Origin: RPQJ01 sp963762315 | GTDB taxonomy: Bacteria; Pseudomonadota; Gammaproteobacteria; Steroidobacterales; Steroidobacteraceae | Length of the DNA: 64,000 nt | NCBI GenBank assembly: GCA_963762315.1 | Contig: CAVXKO010000005.1 | Coordinates: 62,001 to 126,000, forward strand | Direction of reading: 5' to 3' | Part shown: one piece after another, positions 1-9,300 of the stretch | Numbering within the stretch: the first letter of the stretch is position 1 | Layout: every line of letters begins with the position of its first letter | The notes under the pieces: generated by a model | Database searches by the model: none | Told to the model about the DNA's origin: nothing | The model's input: the letters and a program-made list of their open reading frames with translations, nothing else | Translations under genes and position numbers: made by a program

Positions 1-684
<684 letters not shown>

Positions 685-686
685 AA

Positions 687-745
687 AATAGGGGACATTC
701 TCGGTTTTCGCATCTCTCCAGCGAAAACCGAGAATGTCCCCTATT
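687..745. repeat. Palindromic repeat, copy 1 (GGGGACATTCTCGGTTTT family)
   Basis: Perfect 24-bp inverted repeat (arms 687-710 and 722-745, 11-base loop) directly after the rpoH stop. The arm begins AATAGGGGACATTCTC and ends GGTTTTCG. The same arm sequence recurs at 4066-4143 and 13426-13522, and a variant occurs at 19397-19459. It resembles REP-like or MITE-like elements in being intergenic, palindromic and dispersed. No transposase is nearby. Confidence 0.9.
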
Positions 746-754
746 CTCGAACCC

Positions 755-1690
755 TCACCCGCCCTGCGGGCGACCTCTCCCGTTCACACGGGAGAGGTAA
801 AGATGGGAAGCTTCGCGGAACACGATCGCGTGCAACTGCGCCGTGCGCTCCGCGGTGACGGCATAGCCCCCGGCGATCGTGATGACGGCGGGAATTCCTT
901 TCGCCCGGCAGCTCTCGAGCACGTATCGGTCCCGGCGCGCGATACCGTCGTCGCTCAGCTTCAGGCGGCCGTAGCGATCGCCCTCGGCGGGATCGACGCC
1001 TGCCAGGTAGAACGCGATGTCCGCGTCGAATGCGGTCAGGATCGTCGCAAGGTGCTTCTCGAGCGCCGCGAGATACTCGTCGTCACCCAGGCCGTCCGCC
1101 AGGCCGACGTCGAGCGTCGAGCGCATCTTCTGCAACGGGTAGTTGCGCTCGCCGTGCATCGAGAACGTGAACACCGACGGGTCGTCCGCAAAGATCGCCG
1201 CCGTCCCGTTGCCCTGGTGCACGTCGAGGTCGATGACGAGCGCCCGGCGGATGCGCCCCTCCCGTTGCAGCACGCGGATCGCGATCGCCACGTCGTTCAA
1301 CACGCAGAATCCCTCGCCATGCGCTGGAAACGCGTGGTGCGTGCCGCCCGCGAGGTTGCCGGCGAGGCCGTCCTCGAGCGCCGCACGCGCGGCATCCAGC
1401 GTGCCCTGCGCGGCGAGCCGGGAGCGCCGCCAAAGCGCACGGGACCACGGCACGCCGAGCTTGCGGATTTCCGCGGCATCGAGCCGATCGGCCGCGAGCT
1501 TTTCGAGGTACTCCGCGGTGTGCACGAGGCGCAGGTCGTCGATCGCGGCCTCGGCCGGTTCGGCGGTCGAGCCGGCGTCGATGAGCCCCTCGTCGCAGAG
1601 AACCCGGTGGAGCAAGGGATACTTCGCCATCGGAAACGGATGCGCGGTCGGCAGTTCGACGAAGTATCCGGGATGAAAACTGATCCGCAT
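755..1690 (-). CDS. Histone deacetylase family protein (acetoin utilization/acetylpolyamine amidohydrolase type)
   Basis: Zinc-dependent deacylase of the arginase/deacetylase fold. The family removes acyl groups from acetyl-lysine, acetylpolyamines or similar amides; the substrate here is not known. Visible are the HH pair at residues 118-119 (GGTHHAFPAHGEG), the zinc ligands Asp156 and His158 in IDLDVHQGNG, and a GVDPAEGDRYGRL segment carrying another ligand Asp. The ATG at 1690 is preceded by AAAGGA at good spacing. Length (311 residues) is normal. The last roughly 17 residues are read from an intergenic-type hairpin (774-797), so the native stop was probably displaced by that repeat. It converges on rpoH. 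Confidence 0.9.
   Translation of the reverse strand: MRISFHPGYFVELPTAHPFPMAKYPLLHRVLCDEGLIDAGSTAEPAEAAIDDLRLVHTAEYLEKLAADRLDAAEIRKLGVPWSRALWRRSRLAAQGTLDAARAALEDGLAGNLAGGTHHAFPAHGEGFCVLNDVAIAIRVLQREGRIRRALVIDLDVHQGNGTAAIFADDPSVFTFSMHGERNYPLQKMRSTLDVGLADGLGDDEYLAALEKHLATILTAFDADIAFYLAGVDPAEGDRYGRLKLSDDGIARRDRYVLESCRAKGIPAVITIAGGYAVTAERTAQLHAIVFREASHLYLSRVNGRGRPQGG
774..797. repeat. CCTCTCCCG hairpin, copy 1
   Basis: Ten-base inverted repeat CCTCTCCCGT/ACGGGAGAGG with a 4-base loop, between the convergent rpoH and deacetylase genes and read through by the deacetylase frame. A sister hairpin lies at 19467-19488, again between convergent genes, so a bidirectional terminator or an intergenic repeat family is likely. 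Confidence 0.7.
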
Positions 1691-1872
1691 CTGCGTCCTT
1701 TCGAGCCGGCGCGCACGCCGGGTTCGAACCAGCTAAGATAAAGGCGATCGCAAGAATTCCACAGTCGAGCGCAACCCGGCGCATCGGCGCACCCAGGGGT
1801 GGGTCCACGCGTGGGACGGGCAAGCCGTGTCGGGCCGTGACGCTGTCCAACTGCCGAGACAAGGAGATCACG

Positions 1873-2121
1873 ATGGAAGAAAAGATCCCGCCGCCCGCCT
1901 GGGGCACCCCGCCGGAAGCCGCTCCCGCCGAGCCGGAAGCCGCCCCGACCGACAGCGCATATACGCAGTGGTACGAGGTGAAGAAGGGCGACACGCTCTG
2001 GAAGATCGCCAAGGAAGTGTATGGCGACGGCAGCCTGTATCCCGACATCTTCAAGGCCAATCAGGACACGCTCAGCGACCCGGACAAGATCAAGGTCGGC
2101 CAGATGCTGCGCATTCCCTGA
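1873..2121 (+). CDS. Small LysM-domain protein
   Basis: An 82-residue protein: a Pro/Ala/Glu-rich N-terminal third, then one LysM domain (YEVKKGDTLWKIAKEVYGD through IKVGQMLRIP). LysM binds N-acetylglucosamine-containing glycans, chiefly peptidoglycan. The start at 1873 is chosen because AAGGAG sits at 1861-1866, 6 bases upstream; an in-frame ATG at 1837 has no such site. No signal peptide is evident, as in YgaU/BON-LysM type cytoplasmic proteins. A lipoprotein gene follows 37 bases later on the same strand and they may be co-transcribed up to the terminator at 2797. Confidence 0.85.
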   Translation: MEEKIPPPAWGTPPEAAPAEPEAAPTDSAYTQWYEVKKGDTLWKIAKEVYGDGSLYPDIFKANQDTLSDPDKIKVGQMLRIP

Positions 2122-2158
2122 TCCCGCCTCCCCATCGATTCGACCCAGGAGTATTCCG

Positions 2159-2770
2159 ATGAAGCTCAGATCCGTTTTCGCCGGCTTCTTGTCGCTCGCC
2201 ATGGCGGCCGTGCTGCTCGCCGGCTGCGCCAACCAGATGGAACCGGCCAAGAAGGCCATCGCCGACATCGAAGCGGCCGTGACTGCCGCCGGTCCCGACG
2301 CCGCGCAATACATTCCCGACCAGCTGCAGGCCGTGACCAGCCAGATCGCCGACCTGAAGGCGAAGTTCGACCAGAAGGACTACAAGGGCGTGATCGCCGC
2401 AGCGCCCGCACTGCTGACGCAGGCACAGGGACTCGCCGGCGCCGCCTCCAGCGCCAAGCAGGCGGCGCAGGCCGCCGCGGCCGAAGCGTTCAATGCAGAG
2501 TGGGCCCAGCTGTCGGCCGACATCCCGCCGCAGTTCGCGGCCGTCATGAGCCGCGCGAACGTCCTGGCCCGGTCCAAGAAGCTGCCCGCCGGCATCGACG
2601 CCGCGACCTTCGAAGGGGTAAAGACCGGCCTCGACGAAGCCAGGGTCCTTTGGGACCAGGCCGCCGCCGCCCAGGCCTCCGGCAACCTCGAGCAGGCCGT
2701 GACCAATGCGCGCCAGGTCAAGGAAAAGCTCAACGCCGCGATGGCCGGGCTCGGCATGACCGCCGGCTGA
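2159..2770 (+). CDS. Predicted lipoprotein, helical, unknown function
   Basis: A 203-residue protein with a clear lipoprotein signal: basic MKLR, hydrophobic stretch, lipobox LLAGC, with the lipidated Cys at about residue 24. The mature part is Ala/Gln/Lys-rich and predicted helical, with several segments of coiled-coil character, and no family is recognised. The start at 2159 is taken from the signal peptide and a CAGGAG ribosome site at 2146-2151; a longer frame upstream overlaps the LysM gene and lacks signal-peptide character. A strong terminator follows 26 bases after the stop, so this is the last gene of the unit. Confidence 0.8.
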   Translation: MKLRSVFAGFLSLAMAAVLLAGCANQMEPAKKAIADIEAAVTAAGPDAAQYIPDQLQAVTSQIADLKAKFDQKDYKGVIAAAPALLTQAQGLAGAASSAKQAAQAAAAEAFNAEWAQLSADIPPQFAAVMSRANVLARSKKLPAGIDAATFEGVKTGLDEARVLWDQAAAAQASGNLEQAVTNARQVKEKLNAAMAGLGMTAG

Positions 2771-2796
2771 ACTCGACACGCCTCGACGAGGCCACG

Positions 2797-2827
2797 ACGG
2801 GCCGCCTTCGGGCGGCCCGTTTTTTTT
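2797..2827 (+). terminator. Rho-independent terminator after the lipoprotein gene
   Basis: Perfect 10-bp stem ACGGGCCGCC/GGCGGCCCGT with a TTCG tetraloop, followed immediately by a run of eight T. It ends the LysM-lipoprotein unit. Confidence 0.95.
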
Positions 2828-2892
2828 GCCGCCCGTGACGCGATGGCGGAAAATGGCGGCCTGCGCGAACGCGCCATCCCTGGAGTTTCATC

Positions 2893-4065
2893 GTGCCTGC
2901 AAAGTCCCTGAACCCGATCGATCTCTATGGCGTCCGCGACCTGCTGAGCGAAGAAGAGCAGATGGTGCAGGACTCCGTGGCGCGCATGGTCGACGAGAAG
3001 GTGCTGCCGATCATCCGTCACCACTTCGAGAACCACACGTTCCCGCGGGAACTGGTCGACGAACTCGCGGCGCTCGGCCTGCTCGGCAGCTCGCTCGAGG
3101 GCTATGGCTGCGCCGGCATGAACTCGGTCGCGTACGGGCTGATCTGCCAGGAGCTCGAGCGCGGCGACTCGGGCCTGCGCAGCTTCGTCTCCGTGCAGTC
3201 GAGCCTGTGCATGTACCCGATCTACACCTACGGCAGCGAGGAACAGAAGCAGCAGTGGCTGCCGCGCATGGCCACGGGCGAAGTGATCGGCTGCTTCGGG
3301 TTGACGGAGCCGCACGGCGGTTCCGACCCGATGAATATGAAGACGCACGCCAAGCGCCGCGGCACGGACTGGGTGATCAACGGCGCGAAGATGTGGATCA
3401 CCAACTCGCCGATCGCCGACCTGTTCGTCGTGTGGGCGAAGACCGAGGAAGGCATCCGCGGGTTCCTGATCGAGAAGGGCGCGAAAGGCCTCGCGGCGCC
3501 CGAGATCGAGAAGAAGTTCTCGCTGCGCGCGTCGCACACCGGCGCGATCTTCTTCGAGGACGTGGTGGTGCCGCAGGAGAACATGCTGCCGGGCAGCGTG
3601 GTCGGCCTGAAGGCGCCGCTCTCCTGCCTCACGCAGGCGCGCTACGGCATCACCTGGGGCGTGATCGGGGCGGCGCAGGCCTGCCTCACCGAGGCGCTCG
3701 AGTATTCGAAGACGCGCATCCTGTTCAACCGGCCGCTCGCCGCCACGCAGGCGATCCAGATCCGCCTGGCGCAGATGGCGCGCGGGATCACGACCGCACA
3801 GCTGCTGTCGCTGCAGCTCGGCCGCCTGAAGGACCGGGGCGAGATGACGCCTTCGCACGTCTCGCTCGCCAAGTGGAACAACTGCCGCATGGCCATCGAC
3901 GTAGCGCGCGACGCGCGCGACATCCTCGGCGGCGCCGGCATCAGCGCCGAGTACAACGCCATCCGTCACGCGCTCAACCTCGAGAGCGTGATCACCTACG
4001 AGGGCACGGAAACCATCCACCAGCTCACCATCGGCCGCGAGCTGACCGGCATCAACGCCTTCTGA
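2893..4065 (+). CDS. gcdH: Glutaryl-CoA dehydrogenase
   Basis: FAD-dependent acyl-CoA dehydrogenase that oxidises and decarboxylates glutaryl-CoA to crotonyl-CoA in lysine/tryptophan and glutarate breakdown. The 390-residue protein has the three acyl-CoA dehydrogenase domains: FAD/substrate motif CFGLTEPHGGSDP, the KMWITNSPIADLF segment, and the catalytic base Glu370 in TYEGTETIH, the position used by human GCDH. Ending at GINAF also fits the GCDH subfamily. The start is GTG at 2893. It is monocistronic here: a terminator lies upstream and a palindromic repeat starts at the base after the stop. Confidence 0.93.
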   Translation: MPAKSLNPIDLYGVRDLLSEEEQMVQDSVARMVDEKVLPIIRHHFENHTFPRELVDELAALGLLGSSLEGYGCAGMNSVAYGLICQELERGDSGLRSFVSVQSSLCMYPIYTYGSEEQKQQWLPRMATGEVIGCFGLTEPHGGSDPMNMKTHAKRRGTDWVINGAKMWITNSPIADLFVVWAKTEEGIRGFLIEKGAKGLAAPEIEKKFSLRASHTGAIFFEDVVVPQENMLPGSVVGLKAPLSCLTQARYGITWGVIGAAQACLTEALEYSKTRILFNRPLAATQAIQIRLAQMARGITTAQLLSLQLGRLKDRGEMTPSHVSLAKWNNCRMAIDVARDARDILGGAGISAEYNAIRHALNLESVITYEGTETIHQLTIGRELTGINAF

Positions 4066-4143
4066 AAACAGGGGACATTCTCGGTTTTCCTGAAATCGGA
4101 GAATGTCCCCAATTTCCGGGAAACCGAGAATGTCCCCTATTTT
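4066..4143. repeat. Palindromic repeat, copy 2, with an extra internal half-unit
   Basis: Arms at 4066-4090 and about 4118-4143 are near-perfect complements of the copy-1 sequence. Between them a third unit (GGAGAATGTCCCCAATTT) is inserted, making a 2.5-unit array. It begins directly after the gcdH stop, and its right end runs into the 5' end of the next reading frame. Confidence 0.88.
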
Positions 4144-4861
4144 GCAGAGAGACCACCGCACGGCGCGCGGCACGATCACGTACCTGTCGCACAAGCCCGA
4201 TCGCTACCTGCAGGAGCGAGGGCGCGAGTATTTCCACATCGACGTGCACTCGGACGGCAAGCGCACGATCGCCGCGCACTGCGAGATCGACGACCGCCCG
4301 AGCGTGATGCGCGACATCACCTACAGCCTCGACGAGCACTGGCTGCCGATGGACTGCTTCGTGCGCATCACCGTCGGCGACCGCTTCATGGGTTCGGGCT
4401 GGTTCAAGTTCCACCCGGGCCACACCGAGTGCGAGACGTTCACGGCGCTCGAGGGCCGCGTGTCGCAGCGCATGGAACACCGCAACCCGCCGCTGCGGAC
4501 GTTCCAGAACCACGCCATCGCGTGCGACGCGTGGCACCTGCGCCTGTTCGACCGCTCGCAGGGACCCGGCGTGCAGAGCATCGACGAGTTCCTGCTCTCC
4601 TCGCCCGATCATCGCGGTGCGACCGGGCCGATGCTGTTCCGGGTCGGCGTGCACGTGGAGTACGTCGGCGAGGAACGCGTGACCGTCAGGGCCGGCACCT
4701 TCGACGCCCTGCACTTCCGGTACGTTTCCGCGCCCGGGTTGCCGCAGGAGCATCCGCCCTACGACGTCTGGTGCACGAACGACGGCGAGTACCTGTTCCT
4801 CAAGGGCCAGGTCGCCGGCTACATGCAGACCTACTACGAGCTGGTCGAACTCGTCCGCTGA
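4130..4861 (+). CDS. Conserved-looking hypothetical protein, N-terminus altered by a repeat
   Basis: No family recognised. About 243 residues, soluble, rich in aromatic residues and beta-prone segments (for example YFHIDVHSDGKRTIAAH, YDVWCTNDGEYLFLKGQ), with no signal peptide or membrane span. The in-frame ATGs at 4103 and 4130 both lie inside palindromic repeat copy 2, and TTG at 4142 lies at its edge. No convincing ribosome site is seen for any of them. 4130 is given as the ATG nearest the conserved part. The repeat may have replaced the native start, in which case the gene could be damaged or use TTG. Confidence 0.6.
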   Translation: MSPILQRDHRTARGTITYLSHKPDRYLQERGREYFHIDVHSDGKRTIAAHCEIDDRPSVMRDITYSLDEHWLPMDCFVRITVGDRFMGSGWFKFHPGHTECETFTALEGRVSQRMEHRNPPLRTFQNHAIACDAWHLRLFDRSQGPGVQSIDEFLLSSPDHRGATGPMLFRVGVHVEYVGEERVTVRAGTFDALHFRYVSAPGLPQEHPPYDVWCTNDGEYLFLKGQVAGYMQTYYELVELVR

Positions 4862-4884
4862 GTAGCCTGCCCCCAGGGCTGCCG

Positions 4885-4923
4885 AGCCGCCGGCCGCACG
4901 CCCGCACGTTGTCGGCTTTTTTT
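4885..4923 (+). terminator. Weak candidate terminator
   Basis: Short AGCCG/CGGCT stem with a long GC-rich loop, followed by seven T (4917-4923), 24 bases after the stop of the preceding gene. The T tract and position fit an intrinsic terminator; the stem is weak. Confidence 0.4.
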
Positions 4924-5010
4924 ACGAAACCGGGCGCCGGCGCAGCCAATCCTGCCTGGCGGTGTAAATCATGCGCCGTAACTCCTTGAATTTCCTGAGA
5001 CCCGCATCCC

Positions 5011-5027
5011 TTGGCACGGTTCATGCT
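5011..5027 (+). promoter_or_regulatory. Sigma-54 (RpoN) promoter
   Basis: TTGGCACGGTTCATGCT matches the RpoN -24/-12 consensus. The invariant GG is at 5013-5014 and GC at 5025-5026, exactly 12 bases apart, with TGGCACG intact on the -24 side. The expected transcription start is about 5037-5040, right where a stem-loop begins. No gene follows on this strand, so the promoter points at the non-coding stretch up to 5246. Confidence 0.75.
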
Positions 5028-5037
5028 CTGTTATCAA

Positions 5038-5246
5038 TCGTCCCGGTTCGATGGTTTTCGGGACAGGCAAGCAAGCCGTTGGGTGGGAAGAGTTTCGACA
5101 GGGGATGACAGGAAAAAGAATGCGCCGGCAGGGAGCTGCAAGAGCACGGACCCTGAACAGGGGCGACGAGAAGAAGAAGCACCGAAAAGAAGAACAGAGC
5201 TCGCTCCGATAAAAGGACGACGACCCCGCGCAAGCGGGGTTTTTTT
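5038..5246 (+). ncRNA. Candidate sigma-54-dependent small RNA, A-rich, Hfq-binding type
   Basis: About 209 bases between a sigma-54 promoter and a strong terminator, with no plausible reading frame. It opens with a 6-bp stem GTCCCG/CGGGAC (5040-5045 and 5059-5064), has a second hairpin CCCT-GAAC-AGGG at 5151-5162, and ends in the terminator stem. Three unpaired A-rich stretches fit AANAANAA: 5113-5120, 5171-5178 and 5187-5194. That pattern is the Hfq/Crc-binding motif of Pseudomonas CrcZ/CrcY, which are also sigma-54-driven, so a protein- or Hfq-sequestering RNA is the leading idea. Sequence identity to known families is not claimed. Confidence 0.55.
5224..5246 (+). terminator. Rho-independent terminator of the candidate small RNA
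   Basis: Stem CCCCGC/GCGGGG with GCAA tetraloop followed by seven T (5240-5246). The T run is on the plus strand, so it cannot serve the convergent channel gene that ends at 5255. Confidence 0.92.
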
Positions 5247-5254
5247 GGCCTCCT

Positions 5255-6358
5255 CTACGCGAGGCGCGTCTTCAGAACCGCGTCGGAATCGATCACGAGC
5301 AGGCGGTCGCCGGCCTCGATGCGCAGGTTCTTCTCGTTCCACAGCCCGATGCGGCTGTTGCCGCGACGAACCTCGACGATCAGCACGCCCTCGATCTCGA
5401 GCGGGGCACGACCGATCTCCTCGGCGCGCGGCTCGCGCTCCACGAGCTGGTAGCTGCCGCGATACGTCATCAGCTCCGACACGAAATCGACGGTCGTGCG
5501 GCTTGCCACCGCGTCCGCCATCATCACGCCGCCGAAGCGCGGCGGCGACACGACGACGTCGGCCCCGCCCGCCTTCACCAGCTTGATGTTCTCCGGCTCG
5601 CTCACGTTGGCGATCAGGCGCACGCCCTTCGCCAGCTCGCGGATGGTCAGGACGGCCAGCACCGTCGTGTCGTCGCGGCCCACGCTGACGATCACCGCAT
5701 GGGCGCGCGCGATGCCCGCCATCTTGAGCAGCTCTTCGCTCGACGCGTCGCCGTGCAGGCAGATAAAACCGCGCTCGGCCGCGCGCGCGACCTCGTCGCG
5801 GTCCTTGTCGATGACGACGATCTGCTCCGGCTTCCAGCCGCGCATCACCAGTTCGTTGGCGGCCATCGAACCGCTGTGGCCGAAGCCGCAGAGGATCACG
5901 TGGTCGCGCAGCTGCTCCTGCAATCGCGTCATGCGCCATTCCTCGATCAGTCGCTGGATGATGAACTGGTAGGCCGTGCCCAGGAAGATGAACCACACGA
6001 AGATGCGCACGGGCGTCACGAAGAACGCGTCGATCAGCCGCGCCTGGTCCGAGACGGGCACGATGTCGCCGTAGCCGACCGTGGTGATCGTGATCATCGT
6101 GAAGTAGATGACGTCGATCAGCGAGACGTTGCCGTCGATGTTGTCCTGCAGCCCTTCGCGATCGAGCAGGAAGACGCTGAACACCGCGAAGATCAGCAGC
6201 AGCACGAGCAGGCCGCGCATGGCGAGCGCGACCTCGGGCGGCGTCGACGACTTGCGGATCAGGATCGGCGTGGCCGAACCGCCGCGCTGCAGCCGGATCC
6301 GGCGCAGCGTGCGCCGGACCTTGCCGAAACCCGGTCCATCGTGCTCGCGTTCCGTCAC
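5255..6358 (-). CDS. Two-TM potassium channel with RCK (TrkA-N/TrkA-C) domains
   Basis: Inner-membrane K+ channel subunit, 367 residues. Transmembrane helix 1 is at about 46-66, the pore helix and selectivity filter TVGYGD at 93-98, and helix 2 at about 117-136. A cytosolic RCK domain with nucleotide-binding motif VILCGFGHSGSMAANEL follows from residue 153, with a TrkA-C domain at the end. Overall this is the MthK/Kch plan. The GTG start at 6358 overlaps the upstream stop as GTGA, so translation is coupled to the large membrane-protein gene. A longer upstream frame is just read-through of that gene's sequence. Confidence 0.9.
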   Translation of the reverse strand: MTEREHDGPGFGKVRRTLRRIRLQRGGSATPILIRKSSTPPEVALAMRGLLVLLLIFAVFSVFLLDREGLQDNIDGNVSLIDVIYFTMITITTVGYGDIVPVSDQARLIDAFFVTPVRIFVWFIFLGTAYQFIIQRLIEEWRMTRLQEQLRDHVILCGFGHSGSMAANELVMRGWKPEQIVVIDKDRDEVARAAERGFICLHGDASSEELLKMAGIARAHAVIVSVGRDDTTVLAVLTIRELAKGVRLIANVSEPENIKLVKAGGADVVVSPPRFGGVMMADAVASRTTVDFVSELMTYRGSYQLVEREPRAEEIGRAPLEIEGVLIVEVRRGNSRIGLWNEKNLRIEAGDRLLVIDSDAVLKTRLA

Positions 6359-9300
6359 GACTTGGGCGCCCTCTCGTACCCGTACCACAGACGCTGCGTG
6401 GTGCAGGCGTCCCAGGCCCAGCGCACCCAACGGACGAGCGCAAAGCTGAGCCACAGCGCCCACGCGAGCATGGCGGCCTTGTAGAACCAGATCGAGACCG
6501 AGAAGACGACGGGCTGCGGTAGTGCGTCGCGAATGCGATCGTGGAACCACGCGAGCGACTCGGCAGAACTGCCCGCGCCGTCGATGCGCATGTCCGGCGT
6601 GCCGAGCAGTCCGTTCGGAATCGCCGAGACGAGGCTGCCGAGCGCGCACAGCGTGAGCAGTGCGAGCCCGGCCTGGACTGCGTTGAACACCCACGGCGCG
6701 ACTTGCGCTTGCCACGACTTGCGCCAGTCGAGCGCAAAGACCCAGGCGGCGAACAACAGGAGCACGCTCCACGAGAACGTGCTGAGCCCCAGGCCGACCA
6801 GCAGCCACTCGTGCGTGGCCAGCGGCGTGCGCCGGACCCGACCGAGCAGCACGGCGAGCACGACGAACACCGCCAGCTCCGCCCAGTACAGGATCGCGGG
6901 ACCGACCCCGCCGCCGGTCGCGAACAGCACCCAGCGGCTCTGCGGCAAGGCGATCACCGTACTCACGTTGCTGGCCGGCGCGCCCAGCACGAGTGCGCCC
7001 GGGCGAGTGACGAGCTTCGCACCGCCGTCCTGCTGCCAGGCCATCGAGTAGCGGTGCTCGCCGGGCTGCAGCGGCAAGGCAAGCCGGCCGTTCTCGTCAC
7101 GGATCGCGAGCGGCTGGCCATCTGCGGTCACGGACTGCAGTCGAGCGCCCGACGGAAGCGTCAGCACGTGCCGTCCGCCTTGGGTACTGCGGTACGCGAT
7201 CTCGAGCGCGGTGTCCGTGGAGCGCTGACCGACGGCCACTTCCTGCCGCAGGTACTCGAAGGCGACCGTTGGACCCTCGACAGCGTCCGGGCGCATGACG
7301 TGCAGGTCGAGCTTCTCGCCGGGCCGTGGCTCGAAGCGCTGCACCCACGGATCTTCGAAATCACCCGCGGCAAGCACTTCGGGCGTGCCCTTGAACGTCG
7401 CGCGCCACGCGGGCCCCACGGCCACCTGCCAGACCTCGACCCAGGGGGCATCCTTCGGGGCGGCGAGTACCATGGAATCGCTGCGCTCCAGGGCCGACTC
7501 CCACTGCACGGTCGACACACCGGCGGGTATCGAGATCGAGACGCGCCCGTCGCGCACCGGGAGCCCCGCTGTGAGAACGGATTCCCCGGTCAGCAGTGGC
7601 ACCTCGAGCGTGAAGGCGCCCTGCTCGGGCGCGATGCGCTCGAGCGTGTTCGTCGCCGTCCAGTCGAGATCCAGCGAGAGCCGCCGGTGCAGTCGAACGA
7701 ATGGCGGGAACTCCTCCTGCATGCGCGCCTCGTCGCCCTGCGAGACTCGCGTGGCCGTGCGACTGAGCGTCAACGAGTCGGCGAGCAGGCGCTGCTGCTC
7801 GACACCCGTTACGACCCACCCCACCGCGGAAACGAACACGCGCGCGGGCCGCTGCGGGAACGCGAGCCGCACCGCGTCGGCATCGGCCAGCCCTCCCGAC
7901 AGCACGAGATCGTGCACGCCGGGTTCGAGCGCGACGGCGAGATTCCCGTTTGCATCGCGTGCGATCGGCGCCGGCGCGCCGTCGATGGTCACGCGTTCGA
8001 CGGACCAGCGTTGCGGCGCCGCCGGCAGCGCCAGCGCGGCCCGGGAGCCCGCATGCGCTTCAAGGCGCACCTCGAGCGTTGCGCCTTCCACCGTCACGCG
8101 TGCGTTGGCTACCGAGACACAGTCCGGCGCGCATTGCGGCGGGCGCGTCAGCCGCTGCTTCAGTTCCTGCAGCAGCTCGGGCGTCGGCATCTGCGCCGGC
8201 GCGGGTTGCGGGACGAGGCACAGCGCGCACAGCAATGCAGCCGCCGCAGGCGGCGCGGCGGCGCCGAACCAGCGCTCGAGCCACCGCCAGCGCGGCCACG
8301 GGTACACGCGCCGCGCGAGCGCGACGAAGAGCACCGAGAGCAGCACCACAGCCAGCAATCGCCACAGGCTCACGAGCCAGGTGCCGAGCACGACGAGACG
8401 CATCTGCTGGCCCGGTTCGACAGGGCCGTTCCACCGCAACGGATGCTGCTGATACGACCAGGCGGGGACACCGGGGCCGCTCTGCAGCAGCGTACCCGGT
8501 GCATAACGCGGGAGCTGGCGCGGCACCGGAGGAGGCGGAGGCGCGCCTGGCGCGACCGATCCCGCCATGCTCGCGTCCGCAGCCTGGTTGGCTTTCTTCC
8601 TTTCCGCCGTGATGGCGACCTCCTCCGACTCGGCCGCGGGCGCCGGCACCGCCGAGGGGGTCGCCATGTCGCCTCGCGGCGCGGTTACGGCGACCCAAGG
8701 CGCGGAGATCACCGGCATGCTCTCGAGCTGCGGGAAAAACGCGAGCCGGGCCTGGAACAGCGCGAAGGGCACAAGCGTGACGAGCACCAGCGCAAAGGCC
8801 ACATTGCGCCACGTGTTCGCCCAGAAGCGCAGCTTGCCTTCCGGCGCTGCGCGCGCGAGCGCGATTGCAATCAGCGCGTTGAGATAGAGCCACGTCAGCG
8901 AGGGCAGCTCGTGATGCGCAAGCGTCAACGCCAGGGAGGCCAGCACTGCGACCGGCCATCCCGCGACCCGGAAAGCCGCCGCGGCGACGAGCAGCACCAC
9001 GAAGATGTCGAGCAGCCGCCAGCGGTTCAGCCAGGCCGTGGGCGATTCGTCGATTCCGGCCGTGGCGAGCAGACGCTCGCCCGGCGGAAGATGGAGCGTG
9101 ATGCCGAGCGATGCGAGCCGCGCGTCCCAGCCTGCGGCCGGCAACGTGCCCCCGGCACTCTCGATCCTGCCCGTGCCCACGAGGGCGATCGCGGTGGAGC
9201 GCAACTCCACGCCCGCACGACCGGAGTCGCCTTGCGTGACGAGCAACGCCTGCTCGCCTGCACGCGCGCCTTGCAGCGCGTAAGGCGCAGTCATGTCGAG

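Noticed and set aside
2380..4194. 604-codon minus-strand frame opposite the lipoprotein and gcdH
   Set aside because: Shadow of two genes with clear signal peptide or catalytic motifs on the plus strand.
5021..5233. 70-codon minus-strand frame inside the candidate small RNA
   Set aside because: No ribosome site, no family, and it is opposite a promoter-structure-terminator arrangement that explains the region better.
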